DNA of 64,000 nucleotides from Psychrobacter sp. P11G3. Its GTDB lineage: Bacteria > Pseudomonadota > Gammaproteobacteria > Pseudomonadales > Moraxellaceae. Position numbers and translations under genes: made by a program. Under the pieces are notes generated by a model that searched no databases, was not told where the DNA came from, and was given only the letters and a program-made list of their open reading frames with translations. The stretch lies in NCBI RefSeq assembly GCF_001435845.1, contig NZ_CM003596.1:62001-126000 (forward strand). Reading direction: 5' to 3'. Below, in pieces: positions 38,992 through 49,843 of the stretch. Every line of letters starts with the position of its first letter. Position 1 is the first letter of the stretch.

Positions 38992-40023
38992 ATGGCAACA
39001 GCTTCTACTACCGATAATAATCAACAAGCTAACCACAACATACCTAAGACTCAGCACGCCGTACTCATACGCGAGTTCGGTGAGCCTGAAGTAATGAAAT
39101 ATCAAGATGGTGCTGATGTCCCTGAGCTACAGGACGACCAAGTACTAGTAAAAATTGCCTATGCTGGAATTAACCCTGTCGATTATAAAACCCGCCAAGG
39201 TAAAGGCTGGGGTGCGGAAAATATCCGTAAAGACAAGTTTGAGAATGATCAGCCAGCTATTTTAGGATTTGATGTATCAGGCGAAGTAGTCAGCAGTAAT
39301 AGCGACGAGTTTGCTGTGGGAGATAGAGTAGCGGCCTTGACTTTTACCGGTGGCGGCTATTCGCAATATGTGGCAGTAGATGCCAAGTTGCTTGCAAAAG
39401 TACCAGATAATGTCAGCTTAGAGCAGGCAGGTGCTTTACCTTGTATCGGACAAACGGCGCTACAGTTTGTAGATTTTGCTGATATAAAAACAGGCGAGCA
39501 TGTGGTGATTAATGCACCAGCAGGCGGTGTCGGTCATTTATTAATCCAACTGCTCATGAATAAGGTGGCGCAAGATAACATCAAGGTAACGGTAATTTGC
39601 TCGCCAGAAAAGTACGCCAAGCTTGATGAATTAATAGACGTATCTAAGCTGGCGGGTTGGATAGATTATACAAAAGATGAAGCGTTCCCTAACTTACAAG
39701 CCGACGTGCTGCTTGATTTAGTCGGTAATGATGCAGGTGTCCGTGCGCTTAGCGTACTCAAATCAGGTGCCCGAGTAAATGTGTTGCCAACTATCTGGGT
39801 TGATAAGCTCAAAGAAGCCGGTCAGCAAAAAGACTTAGTAGTAGCAGGCTATAAAGCGCAGCGTAGTGGTCAAGATATGGCGCGCGTTTTACAGGAAGTA
39901 GCCGATGGTAAGCTAACTTTAAAAATTCAAAAGACCTATCCACTCTCAGAAGTTGTTGCAGCGCACCATGAGCTACAAAAAGGCGATGCTTTTGGCAAGA
40001 TTGTCTTAGCAGCAGCTGAGTGA
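38992..40023 (+). CDS. NADP-dependent oxidoreductase, zinc-free MDR (quinone oxidoreductase-like) family
   Basis: 343 residues. It has the medium-chain dehydrogenase/reductase fold with a GroES-like N-terminus (AYAGINPVDYKTRQGKGWG, ILGFDVSGEVV) and a Rossmann segment (GEHVVINAPAGGVGHLLIQLL). Catalytic-zinc Cys/His ligands of alcohol dehydrogenases are missing, which points to the quinone oxidoreductase/enoyl reductase branch. An Asn/Gln-rich ~20-residue leader precedes the domain. AAGGATA precedes the ATG. The true substrate is unknown. Confidence 0.85.
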   Translation: MATASTTDNNQQANHNIPKTQHAVLIREFGEPEVMKYQDGADVPELQDDQVLVKIAYAGINPVDYKTRQGKGWGAENIRKDKFENDQPAILGFDVSGEVVSSNSDEFAVGDRVAALTFTGGGYSQYVAVDAKLLAKVPDNVSLEQAGALPCIGQTALQFVDFADIKTGEHVVINAPAGGVGHLLIQLLMNKVAQDNIKVTVICSPEKYAKLDELIDVSKLAGWIDYTKDEAFPNLQADVLLDLVGNDAGVRALSVLKSGARVNVLPTIWVDKLKEAGQQKDLVVAGYKAQRSGQDMARVLQEVADGKLTLKIQKTYPLSEVVAAHHELQKGDAFGKIVLAAAE

Positions 40024-40218
40024 ATGTCAAGATTGCCCAAGTATTAGGTAGTGTTTGGTAGGATTTATTAGTAAAGGGATGTCTGTTGAAACCCAGTAAA
40101 CTTAACTGATGACCTAACAAATCATACAAAAGTTTTATGTTGGACAACAGAACGTCCCTGTAGTCTTTGCTTATTTATCATAGGATAGAAAGCGAACGAT
40201 ACTAATAAAGGGAATAAT

Positions 40219-41076
40219 ATGACTACCAACAATAAGACCAGCAATGAAAAAACAGATGACCACATTGCTTATGAAACCAAAGTCCGTGAAGAAATAGAAG
40301 CATGGAAGAACCCTGATAAAGGGATTTTGGATAAAACGCTAACAGTGCTTAATACCCCTGTGGTAGCAGCCGGTGATGCGTTAATGGAGGCTCCACAATT
40401 TGGCGATTCTCTAAAAAAAGTAACTGAAGAAACGATTACTGCTTTGAGTGATGCAGCCAATTGGACATTGGACACTCAAGACGTTATTGATAGCTATCAA
40501 GAGATAGCGGATGTTGATAGCTCCTCGATTGCAACACTAGCTGATATTAAACGTCTACCCATTGCGGTTGTAGATAAACAAGTTAAGCTTTTCAAAAGCA
40601 AATATGTTGCGCTAACCAGTGCGCAAGGGGTGACTACAGGGGTTATAGGTTGGGCAGGTATCCCTGCGGATGTCGTTGGACTTATTACAGCTAATCTACG
40701 TGCGATTGGAGAATATGCAACGTACTATGGCTTTGATATCAATGATAAAGGCGAGCAGCTATTTGCTATGTCTTTGTTGGCTGTGGCAACTTCTACCTCT
40801 GTTGAAGAGCGTAAGGCGGCGTTAGATGACACTCATGCGATGATTAAAGATCCAGAAACTCAGGCATTTAATCAGATCAATGAAGAAGTCATGTCTCGTG
40901 TACTGCGTCAGACAGCGACTAAAGTAGCCAATAATATCGTTAAGACAAAAGCGGCGCAAATCATTCCAGCGGTAGGCGCAGTAGTCGCAGGTGGTGTTAA
41001 TGCTAGCTACACTGCCAATGTGTGTGAAGCTGCTTACCAGTGTTATCGTGAGCGTTTTTTAGACCGTTTCGCGTAA
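40219..41076 (+). CDS. EcsC family protein
   Basis: 285 residues. It shows the EcsC layout: an N-terminal amphipathic region (EIEAWKNPDKGILDKTLTVLNTPV), KSKYVALTSAQGVTTGVIGWAGIPADVVGLITANLRAIGEYATYYGFD, then FAMSLLAVATS and a Gly/Ala-rich C-terminal segment (IIPAVGAVVAGGVNASYTANVCEAAYQCYRERFL). EcsC proteins are membrane-associated and of unclear role. An AAAGGGAA site precedes the start. It is convergent with the AlkB-like gene (32-base gap). Confidence 0.85.
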   Translation: MTTNNKTSNEKTDDHIAYETKVREEIEAWKNPDKGILDKTLTVLNTPVVAAGDALMEAPQFGDSLKKVTEETITALSDAANWTLDTQDVIDSYQEIADVDSSSIATLADIKRLPIAVVDKQVKLFKSKYVALTSAQGVTTGVIGWAGIPADVVGLITANLRAIGEYATYYGFDINDKGEQLFAMSLLAVATSTSVEERKAALDDTHAMIKDPETQAFNQINEEVMSRVLRQTATKVANNIVKTKAAQIIPAVGAVVAGGVNASYTANVCEAAYQCYRERFLDRFA

Positions 41077-41108
41077 GAAGTAGATGACTCGTTAAGTCAG
41101 CGGTAGTA

Positions 41109-41726
41109 TCAAGATGTAAGCATATGCCGAAACGTTAGACTGATTCGCCCAGCATCGACCGTCTTTGTCTTAGTAATCGTATGCTTCCAAAAGGTTTGTG
41201 TATCACCATGCATCACAACGAGCTGACCAGACTCAAGATAAAGTTCAACTTTGTCTTGAGTTTTTTTATGCTTAAAAACAAATTTGCGTGTGGCGCCAAG
41301 TGATAAGGAGGCGACAACTGGTTGATGACCGAGCTCTTTTTCGTCATCAGCGTGATAGCCCATACCATCAGCGCCAGAAGGATAGTAATTAAGCAGGCAG
41401 GTATTGAAATTAGCAATGACACCGATTTCTACTAAAGCTTGCTCGATTTTCTGTTTCACGTGAAACACTATATCTGACCATGGAACGGTTTGTCGCACGT
41501 GTCCTGAGTACTGATAGTCTGCATCTGTATCTCCCATCCAGACAATTTTCCGAGTGGTTATATGGGTCTTACCAAATAACGTCACGATGTCTGATTGCCA
41601 AGGTAGCTCATTTCGTAGAGTGTTATAAAGGGCAGTGGCATCGTCGATAATCACACCTAGATCGTTCACTTTACCACCATAGGGTAGTAAGTTATCCGTG
41701 GGTGCAGGGGCAAAGAGGTCAGTCAT
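41109..41726 (-). CDS. AlkB-like Fe(II)/2-oxoglutarate-dependent dioxygenase
   Basis: 205 residues. The HxD iron ligands are in DGMGYHADDEKELG, followed by VVASLSLGATRKFVFKHK, and the 2-oxoglutarate-binding Arg pair appears in AGRISLTFRHML. The distal His is in VVMHGDTQTFWKHTI. The arrangement resembles ALKBH2/3-type enzymes that reverse 1-methyladenine and 3-methylcytosine in DNA or RNA. It is about the size of E. coli AlkB. It lies 20 bases after an alpha/beta hydrolase gene and probably shares its transcript. Confidence 0.9.
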   Translation of the reverse strand: MTDLFAPAPTDNLLPYGGKVNDLGVIIDDATALYNTLRNELPWQSDIVTLFGKTHITTRKIVWMGDTDADYQYSGHVRQTVPWSDIVFHVKQKIEQALVEIGVIANFNTCLLNYYPSGADGMGYHADDEKELGHQPVVASLSLGATRKFVFKHKKTQDKVELYLESGQLVVMHGDTQTFWKHTITKTKTVDAGRISLTFRHMLTS

Positions 41727-41746
41727 AATTCAGTCGTTGTAAATCC

Positions 41747-42637
41747 TTATTTGCTGCTTTGGTAGTGCTCGTTAATAATTTGAGCGCATAGTTCAGGCGC
41801 TTCCATTGGCAATAGATGCCCATAATCTGACAGCGAAATAAGACTGCTATCTGGGACAAATTTTTGCCATTGTTTTCGTACTCTGTCATTGATGAACAGG
41901 GTAGGCTTGCCTGTAATTAAGGTGTAGGGACAGCGTAGTTTTTTGAGTGCGGCATCGATATGAGGTGCGCCAAAATAATTGGCCAGCTCTTGTTCTGGTG
42001 CAAACATAAGCGTATAGCTACCATCTGTATTTTTGCTCAGACTTTGCTCAGCAAATACTTGCAAGTGTTCATCGCTGATACGTTTATAAGCACGCTGCGC
42101 ACGTAGGCTCTCATAATAACTATGGGTGCTTGGCCAAGTAGACTGCTTAGTTAACGTGCTTTTGAAAGGCTCGCGGCTCAGTAGGACAGAGCGTGGCAAA
42201 AGGTTATATAAGGTAGCTTGGTTTTTGGTAAATGTGACAGGCTCGATCAGGTACAACTGCGAAAAAAGCTCTGGACGTTTGGCAGCGGCCATTGCTGTAG
42301 CCGTTGCGCCTTGTGAATGACCAATACCTACGACAGGTTTGTCTTGGGTCTTTTCTAAAAACTCAATCAGCATATCAGCATCTTGCTCGCGCGTCAGACG
42401 ACAACTTTGCGGCTTATCATACCAGTAGCCACGCAGAGCAAGTGAGCTGATATCAAACTCAGTGGTTAGCTTGCTCAATAGTGGTGTATAAGTGCCAACG
42501 GTAAAACTATTGCCACTATAAAAATGTGCTGGCGCGCGGGGAGTAGAGCTTGAGTCTAGCGGCTGATTAAACTGGCTAAGGTCATAGTAACGTGCCTGTT
42601 TTCCGCCAAGATTAATGCGGTTTGTGAATGCTTCCAT
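41747..42637 (-). CDS. Alpha/beta hydrolase
   Basis: 296 residues. It has the nucleophile elbow VVGIGHSQGATATAMAAAKRPEL (Ser near residue 104), an oxyanion-side strand APAHFYSGNSFTVGTYTPLLSKL, and a C-terminal catalytic His in ISLSDYGHLLPMEAPELCAQII. The substrate cannot be predicted. Downstream of the ABC exporter gene by 80 bases and upstream of the AlkB-like gene by 20 bases on the same strand. Confidence 0.85.
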   Translation of the reverse strand: MEAFTNRINLGGKQARYYDLSQFNQPLDSSSTPRAPAHFYSGNSFTVGTYTPLLSKLTTEFDISSLALRGYWYDKPQSCRLTREQDADMLIEFLEKTQDKPVVGIGHSQGATATAMAAAKRPELFSQLYLIEPVTFTKNQATLYNLLPRSVLLSREPFKSTLTKQSTWPSTHSYYESLRAQRAYKRISDEHLQVFAEQSLSKNTDGSYTLMFAPEQELANYFGAPHIDAALKKLRCPYTLITGKPTLFINDRVRKQWQKFVPDSSLISLSDYGHLLPMEAPELCAQIINEHYQSSK

Positions 42638-42717
42638 AAAATAAACACTTCCTTGTGACTTATTTTGAGTGATTTCTTGCAGTTTGTCTTCTTATGATTG
42701 AGCTGACTTAACAAATT

Positions 42718-44634
42718 TTAGTTGTCTTCCCCTAAGAAGCCACCGCTTTGACGTTGCCACAGTCGAGCGTAGACACCGTTTAATGCTAACAGTTCATCAT
42801 GACTACCTTGCTCAATGATACGGCCTTGATGCATAACGACCAGTCTATCTAGTGCAGCAATAGTAGACAGTCGATGGGCGATAGCAATAACGGTCTTGCC
42901 GGTCATGATGTCATTTAAGCTTTCGGTAATAGCATATTCGATCTCAGAATCTAGCGCACTGGTCGCTTCATCCAAAAGTAAAATCGGCGCATTTTTTAGC
43001 ATAACACGTGAGATAGCGATACGTTGACGTTGACCGCCAGATAGTTTGACTCCGCGTTCACCCACTTGGGTATCAAGTCCTGTATTGCCTTTATCATCGT
43101 ACAGATCTTTGATGAAATCCCATGCCTGAGCTTGTTTGGCAGCGATCATAATCTCTTCGTCAGTAGCATCAGGACGACCATAGGCGATGTTTTCACGCAC
43201 GGTGCGATGTAACAATGACGTATCTTGAGTCACCATACCAATCTGTTGACGCAACGATTCTTGCGTGACCGCATCGATAGCTTGACCATCAATTAGAATC
43301 TTACCGCTATCCACATCAAAGAAGCGTAGCAATAAATTAACTAGTGTTGATTTACCAGCACCTGAGCGCCCAACCAAACCAATCTTTTCACCCGGCTTAA
43401 TATCTAAGTGGAAGTTGTCCAACAGTTTGATATATGAGTTAGGAGCGCGTTTAGCAATGTTCGCACTATCAACAGTCTCGCCAGTTTGTCCATTGTCTTC
43501 TTCATCATTCTCATAACTGAAGTCAACGTGGTCAAACACGATACGCCCGTCCGTGACGGCTAGGGCTGGCGCGTCAGGTTTATCAATGATTGTCTGCGGT
43601 GCTGACAACGTACGCATACCGTCTTGAACTGTACCAATACTCTCAAACAAACTGGCTGTCTGCCACATAATCCAACGCGTCAAACCATTTAGACGCAACG
43701 CCATAGCAGTCGCAGCAGCAATGGCACCAACACCAACTGCGCCTTGTTGCCACAAGTACAATCCAATACCTGCGGTACTACTGACCAAGATCACGCTGAT
43801 AAGATGGGTCGATACTTCTAAATAGCTGACCCAGCGCATCTGCGCATGAACCGTACCTAGAAATTGCCCCATGGCGTTTTTGGCATAGCCAAGCTCACGA
43901 CGCGAATGGCTAAATAGCTTTACGGTCATGATATTGGCATAAGCGTCCGTAATTCGTCCTGTCATTAAGGCACGGGCATCCGCTTGCACAATCGCTGTCT
44001 CTTTGAGCTTAGGGATAAAGTACCAAATGGTAATGGCAACCAAGACCAGCCAAATAACAAAAGGAATGAGTAGTAAGCTGTCTAAATTAAACAGAATCAC
44101 CCCTGAGGTGATAAAGTAGACAGAGACATACATAAACATATCGGTGACAGTCATCACGGTATCGCGTACTGCTAGGGCTGTCTGCATTACCTTAGCTGAG
44201 ACGCGACCCGAAAACTCGTCCTGATAAAACTGCATGGATTGCCCAAGCATACGCTGATGAAACCGCCAGCGCATCTGCATAGGAAACACGCCTTGCAAGG
44301 TCTGAAAGTGGATAAACGATGACAAGGCAATCCACAGTGGGCTAACTATCATGACAGTGAGCATGATGAGCAGCATATCGCCTTTTTCTACCCATAAGTT
44401 TTGTGGTGTATAAACGCCCAACCAATCGACGATGTTACCTATCCAAGCAAACAGCATGGCCTCGTAAATACCGATACCAGCGGACAAAATCATAAAGATT
44501 AGTAGCCAGCCGCGTAGACCACTGGTACATGCCCACAAAAACTTCAGCATACCATCGCGAGGTGATGGCAATGGCATAGGGGTGTCTGGAAAGGCGGGTA
44601 GGCGGTTTTCGAAAAAGCGAAATAAAGCATTCAT
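42718..44634 (-). CDS. ABC exporter, fused permease and ATPase (MsbA/MDR type)
   Basis: 638 residues. A six-helix exporter domain (about 30-330, including GIYEAMLFAWIGNIVDWLG and the cytoplasmic HQRMLGQSMQFYQDEFSGRVSAKVMQT) is followed by a complete ATPase: Walker A GLVGRSGAGKSTLVNLLLRF, Q loop GMVTQDTSLLHRTVRENIAYG, signature KLSGGQRQRIAISR, Walker B PILLLDEATSALD and H loop IAHRLSTI. It works as a homodimer or half-heterodimer in the inner membrane. The substrate (lipid or drug) is not evident. A 20-residue acidic insertion (EEDNGQTGETVDSANIAKR) lies just before Walker A. Confidence 0.9.
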   Translation of the reverse strand: MNALFRFFENRLPAFPDTPMPLPSPRDGMLKFLWACTSGLRGWLLIFMILSAGIGIYEAMLFAWIGNIVDWLGVYTPQNLWVEKGDMLLIMLTVMIVSPLWIALSSFIHFQTLQGVFPMQMRWRFHQRMLGQSMQFYQDEFSGRVSAKVMQTALAVRDTVMTVTDMFMYVSVYFITSGVILFNLDSLLLIPFVIWLVLVAITIWYFIPKLKETAIVQADARALMTGRITDAYANIMTVKLFSHSRRELGYAKNAMGQFLGTVHAQMRWVSYLEVSTHLISVILVSSTAGIGLYLWQQGAVGVGAIAAATAMALRLNGLTRWIMWQTASLFESIGTVQDGMRTLSAPQTIIDKPDAPALAVTDGRIVFDHVDFSYENDEEDNGQTGETVDSANIAKRAPNSYIKLLDNFHLDIKPGEKIGLVGRSGAGKSTLVNLLLRFFDVDSGKILIDGQAIDAVTQESLRQQIGMVTQDTSLLHRTVRENIAYGRPDATDEEIMIAAKQAQAWDFIKDLYDDKGNTGLDTQVGERGVKLSGGQRQRIAISRVMLKNAPILLLDEATSALDSEIEYAITESLNDIMTGKTVIAIAHRLSTIAALDRLVVMHQGRIIEQGSHDELLALNGVYARLWQRQSGGFLGEDN

Positions 44635-45003
44635 AAGCAGTAATAAAACATCAATAGCAGTACGTCAAGATGAACGAGAGGACTCGTTATCTAGAATCTT
44701 TACTTTTGTGATTGGGATTAGGTGCTATTTTAGCAAAATTACTAATCATACCTGCATGCTAATTGTAATTTACTTAAGAATAGCTAGGTTTTGAGAGCTT
44801 CAGTTATAACCATAATAAATAGATTGCTGTAGAAAAAATATTTTGTTACATTCCATATCCAAACTTATTTATAGTTTAAATATTGCTTTTATAAGCATGA
44901 TTTCATTGCAAATATCAGCTGATTAGCAGGCATTTTATTTAATGGTTTTTATTAATATACGAACAGTCATAACTCAACATTGAAGTTCAAAAGGTAGCAG
45001 TGA
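44635..45003. other. Divergent intergenic region between the ABC exporter and EamA genes
   Basis: 369 bp of AT-rich DNA with no ORF, clear hairpin or consensus promoter pair that I can support. Confidence 0.45.
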
Positions 45004-45852
45004 ATGGTGTATTTAATAATAGCGGTGCTATGTAGCGTCGCCGTCTCCGTACTTTTAAAAATATTGCGCCAGAAAAATATAGATATTCGTCAGACCATCG
45101 TGGCAGGCTATCCTATGGCTTTTTTACTGACTTGGGTGTTACTAAAACCTGATGTGGGGGCCATACATGCACTTGATAGCGCTTGGGGCATCATCATCGC
45201 GCTTGGGGTACTATTGCCTGCCGTATTTATCATTCTGGGACGAGCTATTGAAGCGGTGGGAATGGTAGCAACCGACGCCTCTCAGCGCTTATCACTCATT
45301 ATCCCCATCGTAGCGGCTTTTTTGCTATTCGATGAGGTGCTGACTGGTACACGTATACTTGGACTGGCGTTAGGTTTTCTGGCATTAGGTGCGCTTGTCT
45401 ATCGACCACAGCATAACGATGTTACTCGGCAAGCAAAGCATACGCCACTGTGGTTATTCGGGGTATGGGCAGGCTACGGCATTATTGATATTTTGTTCAA
45501 ACAAGTGGCCAAACAAGGGGCGGCCTTTCCGTTAACTCTACTGGTTAGCTTCGGGGTAGCAGGTGTATTGCTTTTAATCTATTTGCTTGTCACGCGAGTA
45601 CGTTGGCAAAAACAAGCGCTTATGACAGGTCTGCTGCTCGGCGCATTAAACATGGGCAATATTTATGCCTATGTACGGGCACACCAAGTGCTGCATGATT
45701 CTCCTAGTATTGTTTTCACTGGTATGAATGTCGGCGTTATTGCCGTAGCGACATTGATTGGCGTCGGTGTGTTTAAAGAGCAGCTGAACCGTATCAATAT
45801 AATAGGATTAGTATTGGCAGTCTGCTGTGTAGGGGTACTGTTTTTGGCGTAA
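45004..45852 (+). CDS. EamA/DMT-superfamily transporter
   Basis: 282 residues with about ten hydrophobic helices arranged as two EamA repeats. Each repeat shows the conserved small-residue patterns (SQRLSLIIPIVAAFLLFDEVLTGTRILGLALGFLALGALV; VFTGMNVGVIAVATLIGVGVFKEQLNRINIIGLVLAVCCVGVLFLA). Such proteins export or import metabolites. The substrate is unknown. AAGGTAGC lies before the ATG. Confidence 0.85.
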   Translation: MVYLIIAVLCSVAVSVLLKILRQKNIDIRQTIVAGYPMAFLLTWVLLKPDVGAIHALDSAWGIIIALGVLLPAVFIILGRAIEAVGMVATDASQRLSLIIPIVAAFLLFDEVLTGTRILGLALGFLALGALVYRPQHNDVTRQAKHTPLWLFGVWAGYGIIDILFKQVAKQGAAFPLTLLVSFGVAGVLLLIYLLVTRVRWQKQALMTGLLLGALNMGNIYAYVRAHQVLHDSPSIVFTGMNVGVIAVATLIGVGVFKEQLNRINIIGLVLAVCCVGVLFLA

Positions 45853-46027
45853 TGGACTCTGTTCAAAGTATTGGTTTCATAATTTTTTAGCTATATTGTC
45901 ACGTATCCTATATAGGCATACAAATCATCCTATGATAAGGTTATCTACAAATAACACGGCTTGTATGGAATAAAAAAGCTTAGTTTATGATATTTAACTT
46001 AACCAATAAAAATAGGATGCAGGCTCA

Positions 46028-46918
46028 ATGGAATACGATAAGCAATTACAGCGTATAAAAAATGGTTCAGGTTTTATTGCTGCTCTTGATCAAAGTGGCG
46101 GCAGCACACCAAAAGCGTTAGAGACTTATGGTGTCAACAGCGACGACTATGATAATAATGAGGCCATGTTTGATCTGGTTCATGAAATGCGTGCTCGTAT
46201 CATGACGTGTGACTGTTTTGATAGTGAGCGTGTACTTGGTGCAATTTTATTTGAAGACACCATGGAGCGTGAAGTCAATGGTAAGTCGACGGCTAATTAC
46301 CTATGGGAAGATAAAAATATCGTACCATTTTTAAAGGTAGATAAAGGTCTAGCTGAGCAAATGAGCGGTGTACAAGTCATGAAGCCGATTCCGAATCTAG
46401 ATCTATTATTAGATAAAGCAAAAAACTATCCCGTATTCGGTACTAAAATGCGCTCAGTCATCTATGAGCCAAACGTCGATGGTATCGAGCTTGTGGTACA
46501 GCAGCAGTTTGATGTGGCTAAGCAGATTATTTCAAAAGGCCTGATGCCTATCGTCGAGCCAGAGGTCAATATTGATAGCACTCAAAAGCATGAGTGCGAG
46601 CTACTGTTGAAGGCAGATATCTTGCGCAATCTGGAACGCTTGAATGACGAACATCAAGTAATGCTCAAGCTGACGTTACCAGAAGAGGCAGGGTTTTATC
46701 AGGAGCTGATTGACCATCCTAAAGTGCTCAAAGTAGTGGCGCTGTCTGGTGGTTATAGTCGTAGCGATGCTTGTGCCAAGCTCAAACAAAACCCAGGTAT
46801 GATTGCGAGCTTCTCGCGTGCCTTTACCGAAGGCTTGAGTAAGCAACAAAGCGATAGCGAGTTTGCTGAAACCATCAACGCCTCAATTGAAGAGATTTAT
46901 GAAGCATCAAAAATGTAA
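46028..46918 (+). CDS. fda: Class I fructose-bisphosphate aldolase
   Basis: 296 residues. It matches the short class I aldolase best known from staphylococci: [22 protein letters not shown] is mirrored by [22 protein letters not shown], followed by [24 protein letters not shown] (Schiff-base or active-site Lys region), [33 protein letters not shown] and [10 protein letters not shown]. It splits fructose-1,6-bisphosphate into triose phosphates without metal. AATAGGATG precedes the start. It is monocistronic and convergent with thiC. Confidence 0.92.
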   Translation: [296 protein letters not shown]

Positions 46919-46963
46919 ACGTAGTAAATAAAAACTCGTACATAAATCATGAGTAAATAAGCC

Positions 46964-47021
46964 AAAAAAAGCCCTACTAGATAAGTGTGCAAATACTTAA
47001 ACAGTAGGGCTTTTCTTATTT
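46964..47021. terminator. Shared terminator between fda and thiC
   Basis: GCCCTACT / AGTAGGGC stem around a 24-base loop that can itself pair (AAGTGT/ATACTT partly). A-run on the left and T-rich tail on the right allow both directions. Confidence 0.8.
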
Positions 47022-47042
47022 CAAAAGTATAGGTTATTAACC

Positions 47043-49190
<2,148 letters not shown>

Positions 49191-49229
49191 TCAACACCGC
49201 CAGTATCTGCGGGGGTAGGCATCCATCAT

Positions 49230-49343
49230 CTAGACAAATTTATATCCTGAACCCACAACTTCGACCAAAAAGTATCGTCGCGTATGGTGGTCATCAAATA
49301 TTGGACGCAGCTTGATATCCTCTCTTCTTATCTGGCTATGCAT
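49230..49343 (-). pseudogene. Possible remnant of an OmpR/KdpE-type response regulator C-terminus
   Basis: A 37-codon frame from ATG 49343, open upstream to a stop at 49383, ends RRYFLVEVVGSGYKFV and a stop. This resembles the last beta-hairpin of winged-helix response regulators (pattern R-[YH]-[IL]-x-T-[VE]-x-G-x-G-Y-[RK]-F) with one extra residue. It lies between the TPP aptamer and thiC on the thiC strand. A chance resemblance is possible. No rest of the gene is nearby. Confidence 0.3.
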
Positions 49344-49420
49344 CACGCATATTAAGACAGTAGTGACGATAAAAATGTATTTCTACGCGCCCTTTGCCAT
49401 AAATAACAAAGTGCTTGAGA

Positions 49421-49545
49421 CTTCCCTGCGTCGGTACTAACCGCATCAGGTTCGGCGGGTGATCTCTCAGCGAATGTATCAAGGCGACTACTTTAATAAA
49501 GCAAGTTTAATAAAGTGAGCCAAAAATACACCGCACCCCGAGTCT
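49421..49545 (-). ncRNA. TPP riboswitch controlling thiC
   Basis: On the minus strand the conserved thi-box pieces appear in order: CTCGGGGTGC, then CTGAGAGATCACCC, then CGAACCTGATGCGGTTAG, then ACGCAGGGAAG. The P3 arm between GGGGTGC and CTGAGA carries a ~60-base optional extension. Binding of thiamine pyrophosphate would lower thiC expression. The expression platform in the 263-base leader downstream is not obvious. Confidence 0.93.
49492..49519. repeat. Imperfect tandem 14-bp repeat in the riboswitch P3 extension
   Basis: TTTAATAAAGCAAG (49492-49505) is followed at once by TTTAATAAAGTGAG (49506-49519), two mismatches. It is part of the optional P3 arm of the TPP aptamer. Confidence 0.7.
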
Positions 49546-49751
49546 GTCAGTGTTGTAAATCAGCCTTCATACTAACAAAATTCTGTACCAACGGCTAATA
49601 GTATTTGGATACAAATATTCTGCGTCAAACACACGGTTCAATATTTTCGTGAATAATTTTTCTGAGTGTTAATAGATGAGGATGCTTAGTATTACTAGGT
49701 TGTAGACAAATTATTCAAATATTATGTAAAGCGAATGAAGGATTCTAGAAG

Positions 49752-49773
49752 TTGTCATTAAACTGTCATAAAG
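49752..49773 (+). promoter_or_regulatory. Pho box (PhoB binding site) upstream of pstS
   Basis: Two direct 11-bp half sites, TTGTCATTAAA and CTGTCATAAAG, match the PhoB consensus of tandem CTGTCAT units separated by an A/T-rich spacer. The site lies about 70 bases before the pstS ATG, so it would sit around -35. Confidence 0.88.
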
Positions 49774-49843
49774 ATTTGGCAAGATAACACGCATATCACA
49801 AGCAATGCTTTTTTATACCGTTGTTAAACTTCAGGAGTCCTAC

